In this document: piece by piece, positions 15,951-24,815 of the stretch
Position numbering within the stretch: position 1 is the first letter of the stretch
Layout: every line of letters starts with the position of its first letter
From: an uncultured Desulfomonile sp.
GTDB lineage: Bacteria > Desulfobacterota > Desulfomonilia > Desulfomonilales > Desulfomonilaceae
Direction of reading: 5' to 3'
DNA: 64,000 nt
Assembly: GCA_903952205.1 (NCBI GenBank)
Contig: CAJBEZ010000037.1
Location: forward strand, 329,247-393,246
Made by a program: the position numbers and the translations under genes
Notes under the pieces: model-generated
The model's database searches: none
Seen by the model: the letters and a program-made list of their open reading frames with translations, nothing else
Told to the model about the DNA's origin: nothing

Positions 15951-18605
15951 ATGGCAGGCATCCTGAACAGAATTATTGACCGCATAAAAGTCTGGCAAAG
16001 AAATGACAAGACCCGAACGAATGACAAGATTTCGCGGGTTTTTAGATTCAAATACTCATGTTTCAAGGATTTACTGGCTTCTAATACCGAGATGCTGGAT
16101 ATAATCACCGATATCGAGGAAAGACTTCGCGGCGAAAACATATTTGGAATGTCTTACGTGAAGACACAAGCCACCCGGTCAGTCTTTCACACGTTGAGAA
16201 TGGTCAAGAGTCTGGACGATCTTTCCGGTCACCATTATCCGATGCTTTTCAAGACCCTCGACGATATTAATAATTCTATAAACGAAGAACTTAACAGACG
16301 GCAGGAACTCAGGATCGCCGATTACACTCTGCCGTATTCTCAGATAAATAAAAACATGTCCGACTGGGTGGGGGGAAAGAACGCAAATCTTGGGGAAATC
16401 AAAAACAATGTTGGGTTAATTATCCCAGAGGGCTTTGCGATCACGACCAGCGCGTGCGACTACTTTCTGGGGGCAAATGACCTACTGGATCAAATAACTC
16501 GACTGAGGGTAAATCTGGACCCGGATGATCCAGCTTCAATCAATATTGCCGGCGAAAAGATTCAGGGCCTCATATTGGACTCCGAGCCGCCAAAGGACCT
16601 GGTGGATAAGATCCTGTCGGCCTATTCTGAACTGAGCGAAATGGTTGGCGCCCGGAACTGTCCCGCCGAGAGAAATAGGCCGCTAGTGGCGTTAAGGAGC
16701 AGCGCCATAGGTGAAGACAGTTCACTTTCTTTCGCGGGGCAATATTTAACGTTATTGAATGTTGAGGAAGAAGGAATCATTGAGGCTTACAAATCTGTTG
16801 TAGCGAGTCTATACAACACCCGCGCTCTGACTTACCGACTGGAGAAAGGAATAAGGGACGAAGACATCTCAATGAGTGTGGCATGCATTGAGATGATAGA
16901 TTCTGAGGCAAGTGGTGTCATGTACTCCAGACATCCATTCGACATGGTCAAAGACGAAGTGTTGATTAACGCGGTATGGGGACTCGGCCCATATGCGGTT
17001 GATGGGGTAGTAAACCCTGACGCGTACCTGATATCCAAAGACGGGAACCTTACGATCATCAGTAAAATAGTATCAGAAAAACCTGTTGAGCTAAGACTTA
17101 AACAGGGTGGCGGGGTTGAGGAGGCTATAATCCCGGAAGCTAAAAGGAACGAAGCCTGTCTCACAGATGAACAGGTCAGAACTCTGGCCGGTTATGCATT
17201 AAGGCTTGAAAACCATTATCAGTGCCCTCAGGATATCGAGTGGGCCCTTGACAGGGCCGGTCGGCTGCTGATTCTCCAGTCAAGACCACTGCGTATAGAG
17301 GATATCCTTGATAAGGCCGGTATTTCGGCTTTCCCTGCCGTTGAGGGTTACGATGTGATCCTCCAGGGAGGCTCATCTGCGTTTCCTGGAATAGGATGCG
17401 GTCTGGCTCACCATGTAAGAAACGATGAGGATTTACTTGATTTTCCGGTCGGGGGAGTCCTGATAGCGCCACACTCGACGCCTCAGTTTGTTGTAGTCAT
17501 GAAAAAGGCTTCGGCTATTGTCACTGATGCTGGAAGTGTCACGGGTCACATGGCTTCCCTGGCGCGTGAATTTGGCACGCCAACTTTACTCGGAGTAATA
17601 GGGGCGACCAAGACTATTATGCAGGGAGCGGAAATCACTGTAGACGCATATTCGGGGAGAATTTACAGTGGCAGAGTTCCCGAACTTCTTTCAATCCAGA
17701 GGACTAAAGATTCGAGCATCAAGGATACACCAGTCTATCAGGCTCTAAAAAAAGTTTCAGATCTAATAATCCCCCTGCGCCTGGTCAATCCAAAAGCATC
17801 CAATTTTGCGCCGGAATACTGTTCTACGCTTCACGACATTATGCGGCTAGTTCACGAGCTTTCCTACAGGGAAATGTTCAAGATAAGCGACATAGTCTCG
17901 GATACGGATGGGGCCGGAGCCAAGCAACTTAGGGCTCCTATCCCGTTGGATTTGCACATAATTGACTTGGGAGGAGGCTTTACGCATGTTTCCGAGAAAG
18001 CAAGATTTGTCTCAGTCGAAGATATAACATCAATACCGTTCAAAGCAGTTCTTGCAGGCATGTTACGAGATGATTTGAGGCATCATGGAGGCAAACCAAT
18101 TGATCTCGGAGGCTTTTTTTCCGTAATGAGAGAGCAGATGTTTGCTCCAAACGTGCCTTCTGAACGTTTTGGTGACAGAAGTTACGCAATAGTCTCGGAC
18201 AAATATCTCAATTTTAGCTCAAGGATAGGTTATCATTACAGCGTGCTCGACGCGTTCTGCAGCGAATCTACGAATAAAAATTTTGTGACGTTTTCCTTTA
18301 AAGGCGGGGCTGCGGACGACATACGAAAAAACAGGAGGGCTCGCTGTATTGGATTGATTTTTCAGGAACTCGGTTTTCAGGTTGAAGTAAGAGAAGATAG
18401 AGTGGACGCTCGCTATTACAAATACGATGAAGAGGCAATCCAGGAAAAGCTTGATCTAGTAGGAAGGCTGCTCCAGTTTACAAGACAAATGGATATGCTT
18501 ATGCAGAGTGAAGCTAGTGTGCAGGCTATAGCTCAAAGTTTTCTTGACGGCAATTATAGCTTGGACGCGGAGTTTTGGCAGGGATTAACTTCTCACGATC
18601 GATAA
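15951..18605 (+). CDS. PEP-synthase-like protein (ATP-grasp plus phosphohistidine domain) with unknown C-terminus
   Basis: An 884-residue protein related to PEP synthase/pyruvate phosphate dikinase. Residues 1-125 are an uncharacterised helical extension. About 130-450 is the PPDK-type ATP-grasp domain, with VGGKNANLGEI, ALRSSAIGEDSSLSFAGQY, GVMYSRHPFD and a final DIEWALDRAG plus LQSRPL. About 475-575 is the swivelling phosphohistidine domain, with the catalytic His in AGSVTGHMASLAREFGTP. The last 300 residues do not look like the PEP/pyruvate TIM barrel of true PEP synthases and are unrecognised. It may therefore phosphorylate a substrate other than pyruvate, or act as a regulator. It is convergent with a response regulator gene. 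Confidence 0.8.
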   Translation: MAGILNRIIDRIKVWQRNDKTRTNDKISRVFRFKYSCFKDLLASNTEMLDIITDIEERLRGENIFGMSYVKTQATRSVFHTLRMVKSLDDLSGHHYPMLFKTLDDINNSINEELNRRQELRIADYTLPYSQINKNMSDWVGGKNANLGEIKNNVGLIIPEGFAITTSACDYFLGANDLLDQITRLRVNLDPDDPASINIAGEKIQGLILDSEPPKDLVDKILSAYSELSEMVGARNCPAERNRPLVALRSSAIGEDSSLSFAGQYLTLLNVEEEGIIEAYKSVVASLYNTRALTYRLEKGIRDEDISMSVACIEMIDSEASGVMYSRHPFDMVKDEVLINAVWGLGPYAVDGVVNPDAYLISKDGNLTIISKIVSEKPVELRLKQGGGVEEAIIPEAKRNEACLTDEQVRTLAGYALRLENHYQCPQDIEWALDRAGRLLILQSRPLRIEDILDKAGISAFPAVEGYDVILQGGSSAFPGIGCGLAHHVRNDEDLLDFPVGGVLIAPHSTPQFVVVMKKASAIVTDAGSVTGHMASLAREFGTPTLLGVIGATKTIMQGAEITVDAYSGRIYSGRVPELLSIQRTKDSSIKDTPVYQALKKVSDLIIPLRLVNPKASNFAPEYCSTLHDIMRLVHELSYREMFKISDIVSDTDGAGAKQLRAPIPLDLHIIDLGGGFTHVSEKARFVSVEDITSIPFKAVLAGMLRDDLRHHGGKPIDLGGFFSVMREQMFAPNVPSERFGDRSYAIVSDKYLNFSSRIGYHYSVLDAFCSESTNKNFVTFSFKGGAADDIRKNRRARCIGLIFQELGFQVEVREDRVDARYYKYDEEAIQEKLDLVGRLLQFTRQMDMLMQSEASVQAIAQSFLDGNYSLDAEFWQGLTSHDR

Positions 18606-18649
18606 GTAATAGGTTTTGAATAGATAGTGAGTCCCGGCAAGAGCATAAT

Positions 18650-19045
18650 TCAAAGGACCAACTTTCTCCTTGCGATTTTTCTGTCATATGCGTTTTCGAT
18701 CTTTTCCAGCAGAGTTTCAATAGAATACGGTTTTAGCAGATAGTCATAGGCCCCGTTTCTGATAATACTTTTGGCGGTTTCAACAGAAGCGTGACCAGTC
18801 AAGACGATAACCTCTATGTCAGGATCAATTTCCTTGATTTTAGGAAGGGCTTCAACTCCACTCATTTCAGGCATTCGCACGTCGAGGATGACAACATCAT
18901 AGTGATTTTTTCTAAGTTCATCCAAAGCTTGGGTAGCGGAACCGCACGTTGAAGCCTCTAAACCCTCTGCGGTCAGAAGCTTGCGCATGGTAGAGCGAAA
19001 GCGATCTTCATCATCAACAATCAGGACATTAGGTTTATTGGTCAT
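18650..19045 (-). CDS. Response regulator receiver protein
   Basis: A 131-residue stand-alone receiver domain. The acidic pocket D11/D12, phospho-acceptor D55 (VVILDVRMPEMSG), the Thr in VLTGHAS and the Lys in LLKPYSIE are present. There is no DNA-binding output. It follows the histidine kinase at 19065-19973 by 19 bases and is presumably its target. A paralogous kinase-regulator pair lies just upstream (20036-22151). Confidence 0.92.
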   Translation of the reverse strand: MTNKPNVLIVDDEDRFRSTMRKLLTAEGLEASTCGSATQALDELRKNHYDVVILDVRMPEMSGVEALPKIKEIDPDIEVIVLTGHASVETAKSIIRNGAYDYLLKPYSIETLLEKIENAYDRKIARRKLVL

Positions 19046-19064
19046 GGTTATTGTTACCTCATAG

Positions 19065-19973
19065 TTAGGATTTCACTGGCAGCCTGACCGTGAAAAGGGT
19101 TCCTGTATTGGGCCTGCTTTTGACAGTGATGGAACCGCCAAGTCTTTCGATGATTCCTCGGCAAATCGCCAAACCTAGTCCTGTTCCATTTTTATCCTGT
19201 TTGGTTGAAAAGAAAGGGAGAAAAATTTTTTCAAAGTTTTCTTCAGGAATTCCGCAACCGTCATCCTGAATCTCTATATCTACCCATAGTTTGTTGATGA
19301 ATTTGGTCCTGAGGTCTATCGTCCCGTGTTCCCCGATAGCCTGTCTGGCGTTCATGACAATGTTTAGAAGGACCTGCTGAATTAGTGGGGCGTCCGAATT
19401 TATGATCGGCGCTCCGGGATCCAGTTCAAGATTAACTTTTATGTCGCCAGAACGGCCCTCTCTAATAATTATTTCGTGAACGACTTTTACAATCTCGTTA
19501 ATGTCGATGTTCTGAATCACGACATTCAATTCTCTGGCCATACTCAGCAATTTCTGGACAATCTGATTGCATCGATGAACCTGATTCTCAATCTCAACAA
19601 GAGAATCCGTGCAGTCCTGGATATCCTTCATGTTATCAGGAGGCGATAAAATCTTATTTAACAGTCTTTTGGCCCAGTGGGCTTCTTGAGCAATTATGGC
19701 AAGAGGATTGTTTATCTCGTGGGCTATTCCTGAAGCTAACTCATCAAGGGAAGAAAATATCTTTGGCCTGTTAGATGTCGGGTCTCTTGCCGGATTGGCG
19801 TCCCGGCCTTGGGAGGCATTCAATAGAGTTCTAATTTGAAAGAACACACAACAAGACAAAATTATGACGATGGATGCAGATAAGATATTGCCTGACGCGA
19901 AGAATAAAAAGCCCGTCACGGCTAATAGAACTGGCGCTAAGTAGTTAATTCTCCGATCCATGTTTATAACCAA
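19065..19973 (-). CDS. Membrane-anchored histidine kinase
   Basis: A 302-residue sensor kinase. Two hydrophobic segments at residues 11-48 form a hairpin anchor with almost no periplasmic loop, so it probably senses a membrane or cytoplasmic signal. The HisKA phospho-acceptor is H85 (GIAHEINNPLAI). The ATPase domain shows DAPLIQQVLLNIVMNARQA (N box), DDGCGIPEE (G1) and GTGLGLAICRGI (G2). The start may be the ATG at 19973 or one four codons later. It pairs with the receiver protein just downstream. Confidence 0.92.
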   Translation of the reverse strand: MVINMDRRINYLAPVLLAVTGFLFFASGNILSASIVIILSCCVFFQIRTLLNASQGRDANPARDPTSNRPKIFSSLDELASGIAHEINNPLAIIAQEAHWAKRLLNKILSPPDNMKDIQDCTDSLVEIENQVHRCNQIVQKLLSMARELNVVIQNIDINEIVKVVHEIIIREGRSGDIKVNLELDPGAPIINSDAPLIQQVLLNIVMNARQAIGEHGTIDLRTKFINKLWVDIEIQDDGCGIPEENFEKIFLPFFSTKQDKNGTGLGLAICRGIIERLGGSITVKSRPNTGTLFTVRLPVKS

Positions 19974-20035
19974 CTAATAATCACAGGGAACAAGACGACT
20001 TCGTTCATCGAGAAATTATAAAGTATCAATTACTG

Positions 20036-20428
20036 TCAGACGCCTCTTTCCTGTTCAATCAATTTCCTGTCATAAGCCTGAACGATAAGATTCAGTAATT
20101 CATTAAACGGAACAGGTTTCATCACATAATTGTAGGCTCCTAATTGCAACCCCTGTATGCCGGCTTCCACCGAACCATGTCCCGTTAGCATGATTACTTC
20201 AGTCAATGGTTTCTTCTTTTTGATTTCCCTTAGAACCTCGATCCCACTCATCTTGGGCATTTTAACGTCAAGCACGACCACGTCCGGATCCTTGGACTCT
20301 ACCAGTTCTAGACCATCGGGCCCGTTCATTGCTCCGTAGGATTCAAGCCCCTTGTCTTTTAGTCGCTTGACCATCGTGTCTACAAAATCAACCTCATCAT
20401 CTATCACTATTACTTTGAACCGGTCCAT
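20036..20428 (-). CDS. Response regulator receiver protein
   Basis: A 130-residue stand-alone receiver domain with D10/D11, phospho-acceptor D54 (VVLDVKMPKMSG), MLTGHGS and the conserved Lys in VMKPVPFN. It lies 52 bases downstream of the dCache histidine kinase and is probably its partner. It closely resembles the receiver at 18650-19045 (same length and motifs), consistent with duplication of a kinase-regulator module. Confidence 0.92.
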   Translation of the reverse strand: MDRFKVIVIDDEVDFVDTMVKRLKDKGLESYGAMNGPDGLELVESKDPDVVVLDVKMPKMSGIEVLREIKKKKPLTEVIMLTGHGSVEAGIQGLQLGAYNYVMKPVPFNELLNLIVQAYDRKLIEQERGV

Positions 20429-20480
20429 GTCTTGCCTCCTGGCTTAGAAGCTGGTTATAATGCAACAGAGGAATCAGTTC

Positions 20481-22151
20481 TCACATGGAACTCGAACCCT
20501 GCGGGACACTAATAATGAATGTGGTCCCTTTCCCTTCCTCGCTCTCTACAGCAATATGTCCCCCGAGTTTTTCCATTATTCCGTAGCTGATTGAGAGTCC
20601 AAGTCCGGTTCCTTCATCGGGTCTCTTCGTGGTGAAAAAAGGATCGAAAATTTTGGATATCAACTCTCTTGAAATTCCCGGGCCATTGTCCGATATCTTT
20701 ACCATAATCTGTTTATGGTTCTGTTTGTCGGTAAAGGTTTCAACCCTAATTTGGCCTGATTGTCCTACGGCGTCAATGGCGTTATCTATAATGTTTAAAA
20801 AGACCTGCTGAAGTTGGTTCGGGTCTGTAGAGATTTTTGGAAGATTGTCATCGTAATTGGTCTGTATTTGTATGTCCCTGAAATGCGCTTCATTCTCAAG
20901 AAACGTCAATGTTTCCATCAATATTTGATTAATATCCACGAGTTCCTGGGTTGTTTCCATCCTTCTGCCAAACCTGAGCAATCGATGCGTTATTTCTCGG
21001 GATCGATTAACCTGACGTTCAATCTTTTTTATGCATTGGTCAAATTCCTCAAAATTCTCAGTCTGTTTTATGTCCTCAGAATCGAGGAGATCTTTCATCC
21101 ATCCTGCTTGATCGCCGATAATTTGAAGAGGGTTATTGATTTCGTGGGCTATCCCTGCCGCCATCTTACCTAGGGCCGCCATCTTGCTTGACTGTATGAT
21201 CAAGTCTTCGCTCTTCGATTTTTCTTTCTCGATTTCCTTCAATCTTCGAGTCATGACTCGTGTGGTTAATACAGTTCCAATGATGACAAGGAAGACGCCA
21301 AAAGCCAATATCACGGCTTCAATATAGTGGGCCCTGAAGAGCAACGCCATCTCTTCTTGGGGATCCTCTGAAATCACCAGGACCCAATTCGGATTCACGA
21401 TCGGAACGGCCGCGTACAGAGTTTCATTCCCTTGAAAACTCAGCGTCTCAACTATTAGTGCACGTGATGATGAAAAATCAAGGGAACTTGGATGGGTCAG
21501 CAATTTTCCAGAGAATCGAGGCGCCGTCTGAAGGATGTTGGCCCTGTTAACTATAAAAGCGTCTCCACGTTTTCCAATCTGGGCTCCAGCGACTATTTCG
21601 TCTATAATTGCAGAATTGATGGTCGCTCTAAGGATCCAGACCCGATTATTCTGAACCGTGGTAACCGCTATTATGAAGTGAGGCGCTTTTCTGAACCCGA
21701 GAAATACATCGCTCACATAGGCGCCGGTTGATTGAACCGCATTAAACCAATCTTCATGGGCATAGTTAACGGACATGAGTTTGTCGTGATAAGGGCCTAC
21801 GTAAGCAAGATGATTCCCTTCCGAGTCAATTATCCCCAAATCGATAAATGACTTTGACCTCGACTGCATAGCATTAAAAACCTTGGTCAAAAATGTTTCG
21901 TCTGCAAGTTTTTCGAAAGAATGAGTTTGGGCAATCGTGTTTAGCTGAGATATTCTCTCATCAATAAAGAGTTCGAGGGAGCTTTTTCTATTCTGGGCTA
22001 GGTTTCGTAAAGACTCAGTCATCTTATTTTGAAAAGTGCTGTTGAACTGATAATAAATTGTCGCTCCCAATGTAAATAGAGGGATCAGCGAGAAGCCAAG
22101 TGTTACAGCTATGATTTTAAGACCGAGCTTTTCGAAATGCTTTTGGGACAT
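20481..22151 (-). CDS. Histidine kinase with periplasmic dCache-like sensor
   Basis: A 556-residue sensor kinase. One transmembrane segment at about 13-35, a periplasmic region at about 40-270 that reads as a double-Cache ligand-binding domain (FIDLGIIDSEGNHLAYVGPY and HEDWFNAV are typical), and a second transmembrane segment at about 276-300. Then HisKA with H336 (GIAHEINNPLQI) and a complete HATPase domain (NIIDNAIDAVG, DNGPGISRELI, EGTGLGLSISYG). dCache sensors usually bind small metabolites such as amino or carboxylic acids; the ligand here is unknown. The ATG is at 22151. It is the first gene of the minus-strand signalling run. Confidence 0.93.
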   Translation of the reverse strand: MSQKHFEKLGLKIIAVTLGFSLIPLFTLGATIYYQFNSTFQNKMTESLRNLAQNRKSSLELFIDERISQLNTIAQTHSFEKLADETFLTKVFNAMQSRSKSFIDLGIIDSEGNHLAYVGPYHDKLMSVNYAHEDWFNAVQSTGAYVSDVFLGFRKAPHFIIAVTTVQNNRVWILRATINSAIIDEIVAGAQIGKRGDAFIVNRANILQTAPRFSGKLLTHPSSLDFSSSRALIVETLSFQGNETLYAAVPIVNPNWVLVISEDPQEEMALLFRAHYIEAVILAFGVFLVIIGTVLTTRVMTRRLKEIEKEKSKSEDLIIQSSKMAALGKMAAGIAHEINNPLQIIGDQAGWMKDLLDSEDIKQTENFEEFDQCIKKIERQVNRSREITHRLLRFGRRMETTQELVDINQILMETLTFLENEAHFRDIQIQTNYDDNLPKISTDPNQLQQVFLNIIDNAIDAVGQSGQIRVETFTDKQNHKQIMVKISDNGPGISRELISKIFDPFFTTKRPDEGTGLGLSISYGIMEKLGGHIAVESEEGKGTTFIISVPQGSSSM

Positions 22152-22612
22152 GAAAATCCTCCGACACCGGTCGGTCAGTATTTAGATCGGGCTCATTTGC
22201 GGATCGCTGCGCCGGCTGAAAATGGACATCAAGTTTTTCGCAACAATCCTATGACGCTACTTGGCGTAAAACGCTGATGAAATCGAGCATCGAATAGAAT
22301 TAGAGCAAAGCCCGTGCCACAAGCTGAATAACTCTCCAACCTCATAGGAATCTCATGTAATTCAAATTCCAAGACAATCCATGATGCGGAAAATGCCCTT
22401 TATTTTTTTGGCTGGAAGGAATATTTATGGTGGTATGTCAGTAATTTTTACATCATGTAAAGGGATTAAAGCTTGAACAAGAAAAAAATGCGGGTAATTT
22501 GACAAAACTTCAACAAACGGACAATCCCAGTTGTTTTTTTTGTTCTAATGTGGTAACTATTCAATTTAATAAGAAAAAGTTAATTGACTTTTATTCGGCG
22601 TATCTTTGAATC
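22152..22612. other. Divergent 461-bp intergenic region
   Basis: This spacer separates the dCache kinase (minus strand) from the RsbU-like phosphatase (plus strand). It turns AT-rich toward the right. It contains one clear palindrome at 22447-22461. I saw no convincing -24/-12 sigma-54 element, no RNA gene and no short reading frame with a ribosome-binding site. Confidence 0.5.
22447..22461. promoter_or_regulatory. 15-bp palindrome upstream of RsbU-like gene
   Basis: TTTACAT and ATGTAAA are perfect arms around one C, about 150 bases upstream of the phosphatase start. The form suits a dimeric repressor or activator site. No known consensus was matched with confidence. Confidence 0.35.
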
Positions 22613-23773
22613 ATGGAAAAAGCTGAAATGAACAGATCTAAAGTCTTGGTCGTCGAAGATCATCCCATGAGCCGACGCATCTTGGAAACCATGTTAACCA
22701 AGAACTACAACGTTATCTCGGCCGAATCTGGGAAAGAGGCTATTGAGAAGGCCCAGGTTGAACCTCCTGATCTGGTATTGCTGGACATAGAAATGCCTGG
22801 ACTGAATGGATTTGAGACGCTTGCAATATTGAAATCCGGGATCATACAACCTGCTGTGCCAGTAATATTCCTTACTGCCCTGGAAGATTCAAAAAGCCGG
22901 GAAACTGGCCTTGAAGCAGGCGCTGTTGACTATATTACCAAGCCCTATGACAGACAGGAACTTCGGATAAAGGTCAAGAATCACCTTGCCCTTTATGAGG
23001 CTCGCAAGGAAATCGAGGCCAAAAACAGGGTAATGGCTAGAGAAATGGAGATGGCCTCTCAATTACAGAGGTCTTTATTGCCCGAAGAATTTCCTGTGGT
23101 CGATAGGATTAAGTTTGCGGCTTTGTACAAGCCAGTCTCCCCGGCCGGGGGAGACTTTTATGACGTCATTGAACTCGGATCATCCGTTATAGGATTTGCT
23201 GAAGTTGATGTATCCGGACATGGGGTTGCTTCTGCGATGGTGGGGGCAATGTTTAAGATGGCCTTTCAGTCATTCGCAAACACTACTCGGTCCCCTGCAG
23301 AGCTGCTGAGGGTTATAAACGACCAGATGTATGGAATTCTTCCGGATTCTGACTTTCTTACGGTCTTCTACGGCATAATAGATCTTCAAACTCTTGAGTT
23401 AGTCTACACAAACGCAGGGCACCCCAAACCTATGCTTTTTAGGAGTAGAAACGAAGAAATTGAGGAACTTGGTGTGGGTGGACCCTTAGTGGGAGCCCTA
23501 ATGGGGATGGATTACGAAGAAGACAAAATACAGCTCAATTCCGGTGACAGAATCCTCATTTTCACTGACGGTGTTACAGAAGCGTCTCCGGCAATTGAGC
23601 AGGAAGATTCAGATGAATTCTACGGGATAGAAAGGCTCAAGGAAAAATTTCTAGTGAACTCAACACTTGAGTCAAAGGACATCCTGAAAGTGGTCATGGA
23701 TGATCTTATAGCATACCACGGTTCGCAATCATTTGATGATGATATAACTATTTTCCTCGCTTCAATAGTCTAA
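22613..23773 (+). CDS. Receiver-PP2C (SpoIIE/RsbU-type) phosphatase
   Basis: A 386-residue fusion. Residues 8-130 are a receiver domain with phospho-acceptor D58 (LVLLDIEMPGLNG) and TKPYD. A short coiled linker (about 130-160, with EMEMASQLQRSLLP) leads to a SpoIIE-type PP2C phosphatase whose metal Asp residues are in PAGGDFYDVIEL, VDVSGHGVASAM, ILIFTDGVTEA and FDDDITIFL. Such proteins dephosphorylate STAS anti-anti-sigma proteins in partner switching, and a STAS and a HATPase protein lie 3 kb downstream. Starts at 22613 or 22628 are both possible; the second has GGA nearby. Confidence 0.93.
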   Translation: MEKAEMNRSKVLVVEDHPMSRRILETMLTKNYNVISAESGKEAIEKAQVEPPDLVLLDIEMPGLNGFETLAILKSGIIQPAVPVIFLTALEDSKSRETGLEAGAVDYITKPYDRQELRIKVKNHLALYEARKEIEAKNRVMAREMEMASQLQRSLLPEEFPVVDRIKFAALYKPVSPAGGDFYDVIELGSSVIGFAEVDVSGHGVASAMVGAMFKMAFQSFANTTRSPAELLRVINDQMYGILPDSDFLTVFYGIIDLQTLELVYTNAGHPKPMLFRSRNEEIEELGVGGPLVGALMGMDYEEDKIQLNSGDRILIFTDGVTEASPAIEQEDSDEFYGIERLKEKFLVNSTLESKDILKVVMDDLIAYHGSQSFDDDITIFLASIV

Positions 23774-23953
23774 TCGGAACGGCCCTATTCGGGGGAATTC
23801 TGATTGAATGTTTGTATTCCAAAGTGTGGCTAAATGGGATCATACCTTTTCCGAATTATGATGTCAGTTGAAGGTTAGGACAGACGTTTGCATTGAGACC
23901 GCAGGCGATTTCAAACCAGTCTTGTCAATTAGAGAAATGAGTTTGAGAAAAGT

Positions 23954-24703
23954 ATGCCCGAGAGAGACCACAAATTTCAACGTGACCATGAATTAATGGA
24001 AAGATTGTACCGAAAATATGCGCGGGACGGCATCAGGATCTCGCGCTGGAAACAATGGCTACGGTACAAGAGCAAAAAAATGGTTTGGAAACTCGTAGTG
24101 GGGGGGACTAAAATTATTAAAAGGTCTCTGGACATGCTGGGAGCGCTCATTGGCCTCATCATTCTATCCCCAATTCTTGGAATTACAGCATTGCTCATAA
24201 AACTAGAAGACGGCGGGCCTATATTTTTCGTGTCCGATCGAGCCGGTAAGTGGGGGAAGACATTCAAAATGTACAAATTCCGCTCAATGATTTCAACAGC
24301 GGAACAAATGAAGGAAGATCTTCTGGAACAAAACGAAACAGGGGGGGTGATTTTTAAGATAAAGCAGGATCCTAGAATCACCAAGGTTGGCAGGGTAATA
24401 CGGAAGTCAAGCATAGATGAGCTTCCTCAGTTATTCAATGTGCTGAAAGGTGACATGTCCTTGGTTGGGCCGCGACCGCATCCCCCTAAAGAAGTTGAAC
24501 TATACAACTTGACTGATCGACGAAGACTGGATGTGACCCCTGGGCTCACCTGTTTCTGGCAGGTTGGAGGGAGGAGTGAGATCGACTTTGCGCATCAGGT
24601 CAACCTGGATGTTCAATATATAGAGAGTCAATCGCTTTGGCTTGACTTGAAACTTCTACTAAGGACGATACCAGCGGTTCTGACAGGCAGGGGGGCGTAT
24701 TAG
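23954..24703 (+). CDS. Polyprenyl-phosphate sugar-phosphate transferase (initiating EPS enzyme)
   Basis: A 249-residue bacterial sugar transferase of the WbaP/PglC class, which moves a sugar-1-phosphate from a UDP-sugar to undecaprenyl phosphate and so starts a surface glycan. The membrane hairpin is at about 60-85 (RSLDMLGALIGLIILSPILG). The catalytic core has YKFRSM, the DE pair in SSIDELPQL and the family motif GDMSLVGPRPH, with PGLTCFWQVGGRS at the end. The N-terminal 45 basic residues are an extension beyond the minimal enzyme. Motifs are intact, in contrast to the related domain in the next gene. Confidence 0.92.
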   Translation: MPERDHKFQRDHELMERLYRKYARDGIRISRWKQWLRYKSKKMVWKLVVGGTKIIKRSLDMLGALIGLIILSPILGITALLIKLEDGGPIFFVSDRAGKWGKTFKMYKFRSMISTAEQMKEDLLEQNETGGVIFKIKQDPRITKVGRVIRKSSIDELPQLFNVLKGDMSLVGPRPHPPKEVELYNLTDRRRLDVTPGLTCFWQVGGRSEIDFAHQVNLDVQYIESQSLWLDLKLLLRTIPAVLTGRGAY

Positions 24704-24734
24704 TTTAAGGCGCTAAAAACAATGGGTTTGTTTT

Positions 24735-24756
24735 GGATTTCTTGATCAAGAAATCC
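24735..24756. promoter_or_regulatory. 22-bp perfect palindrome between sugar transferase and fusion gene
   Basis: Two 11-base arms (GGATTTCTTGA and TCAAGAAATCC) meet without a spacer in the 112-base gap. In RNA it would fold as a 9-bp stem with a GATC loop. No T-run follows, so a simple intrinsic terminator is unlikely. A processing or attenuation hairpin, or an operator, is more likely. Confidence 0.45.
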
Positions 24757-24815
24757 CGCACGCTGCGCCCTTATGAACATTAAACAATTTCTAGTTGTAC
24801 TCTTGGCGGTCTTGA

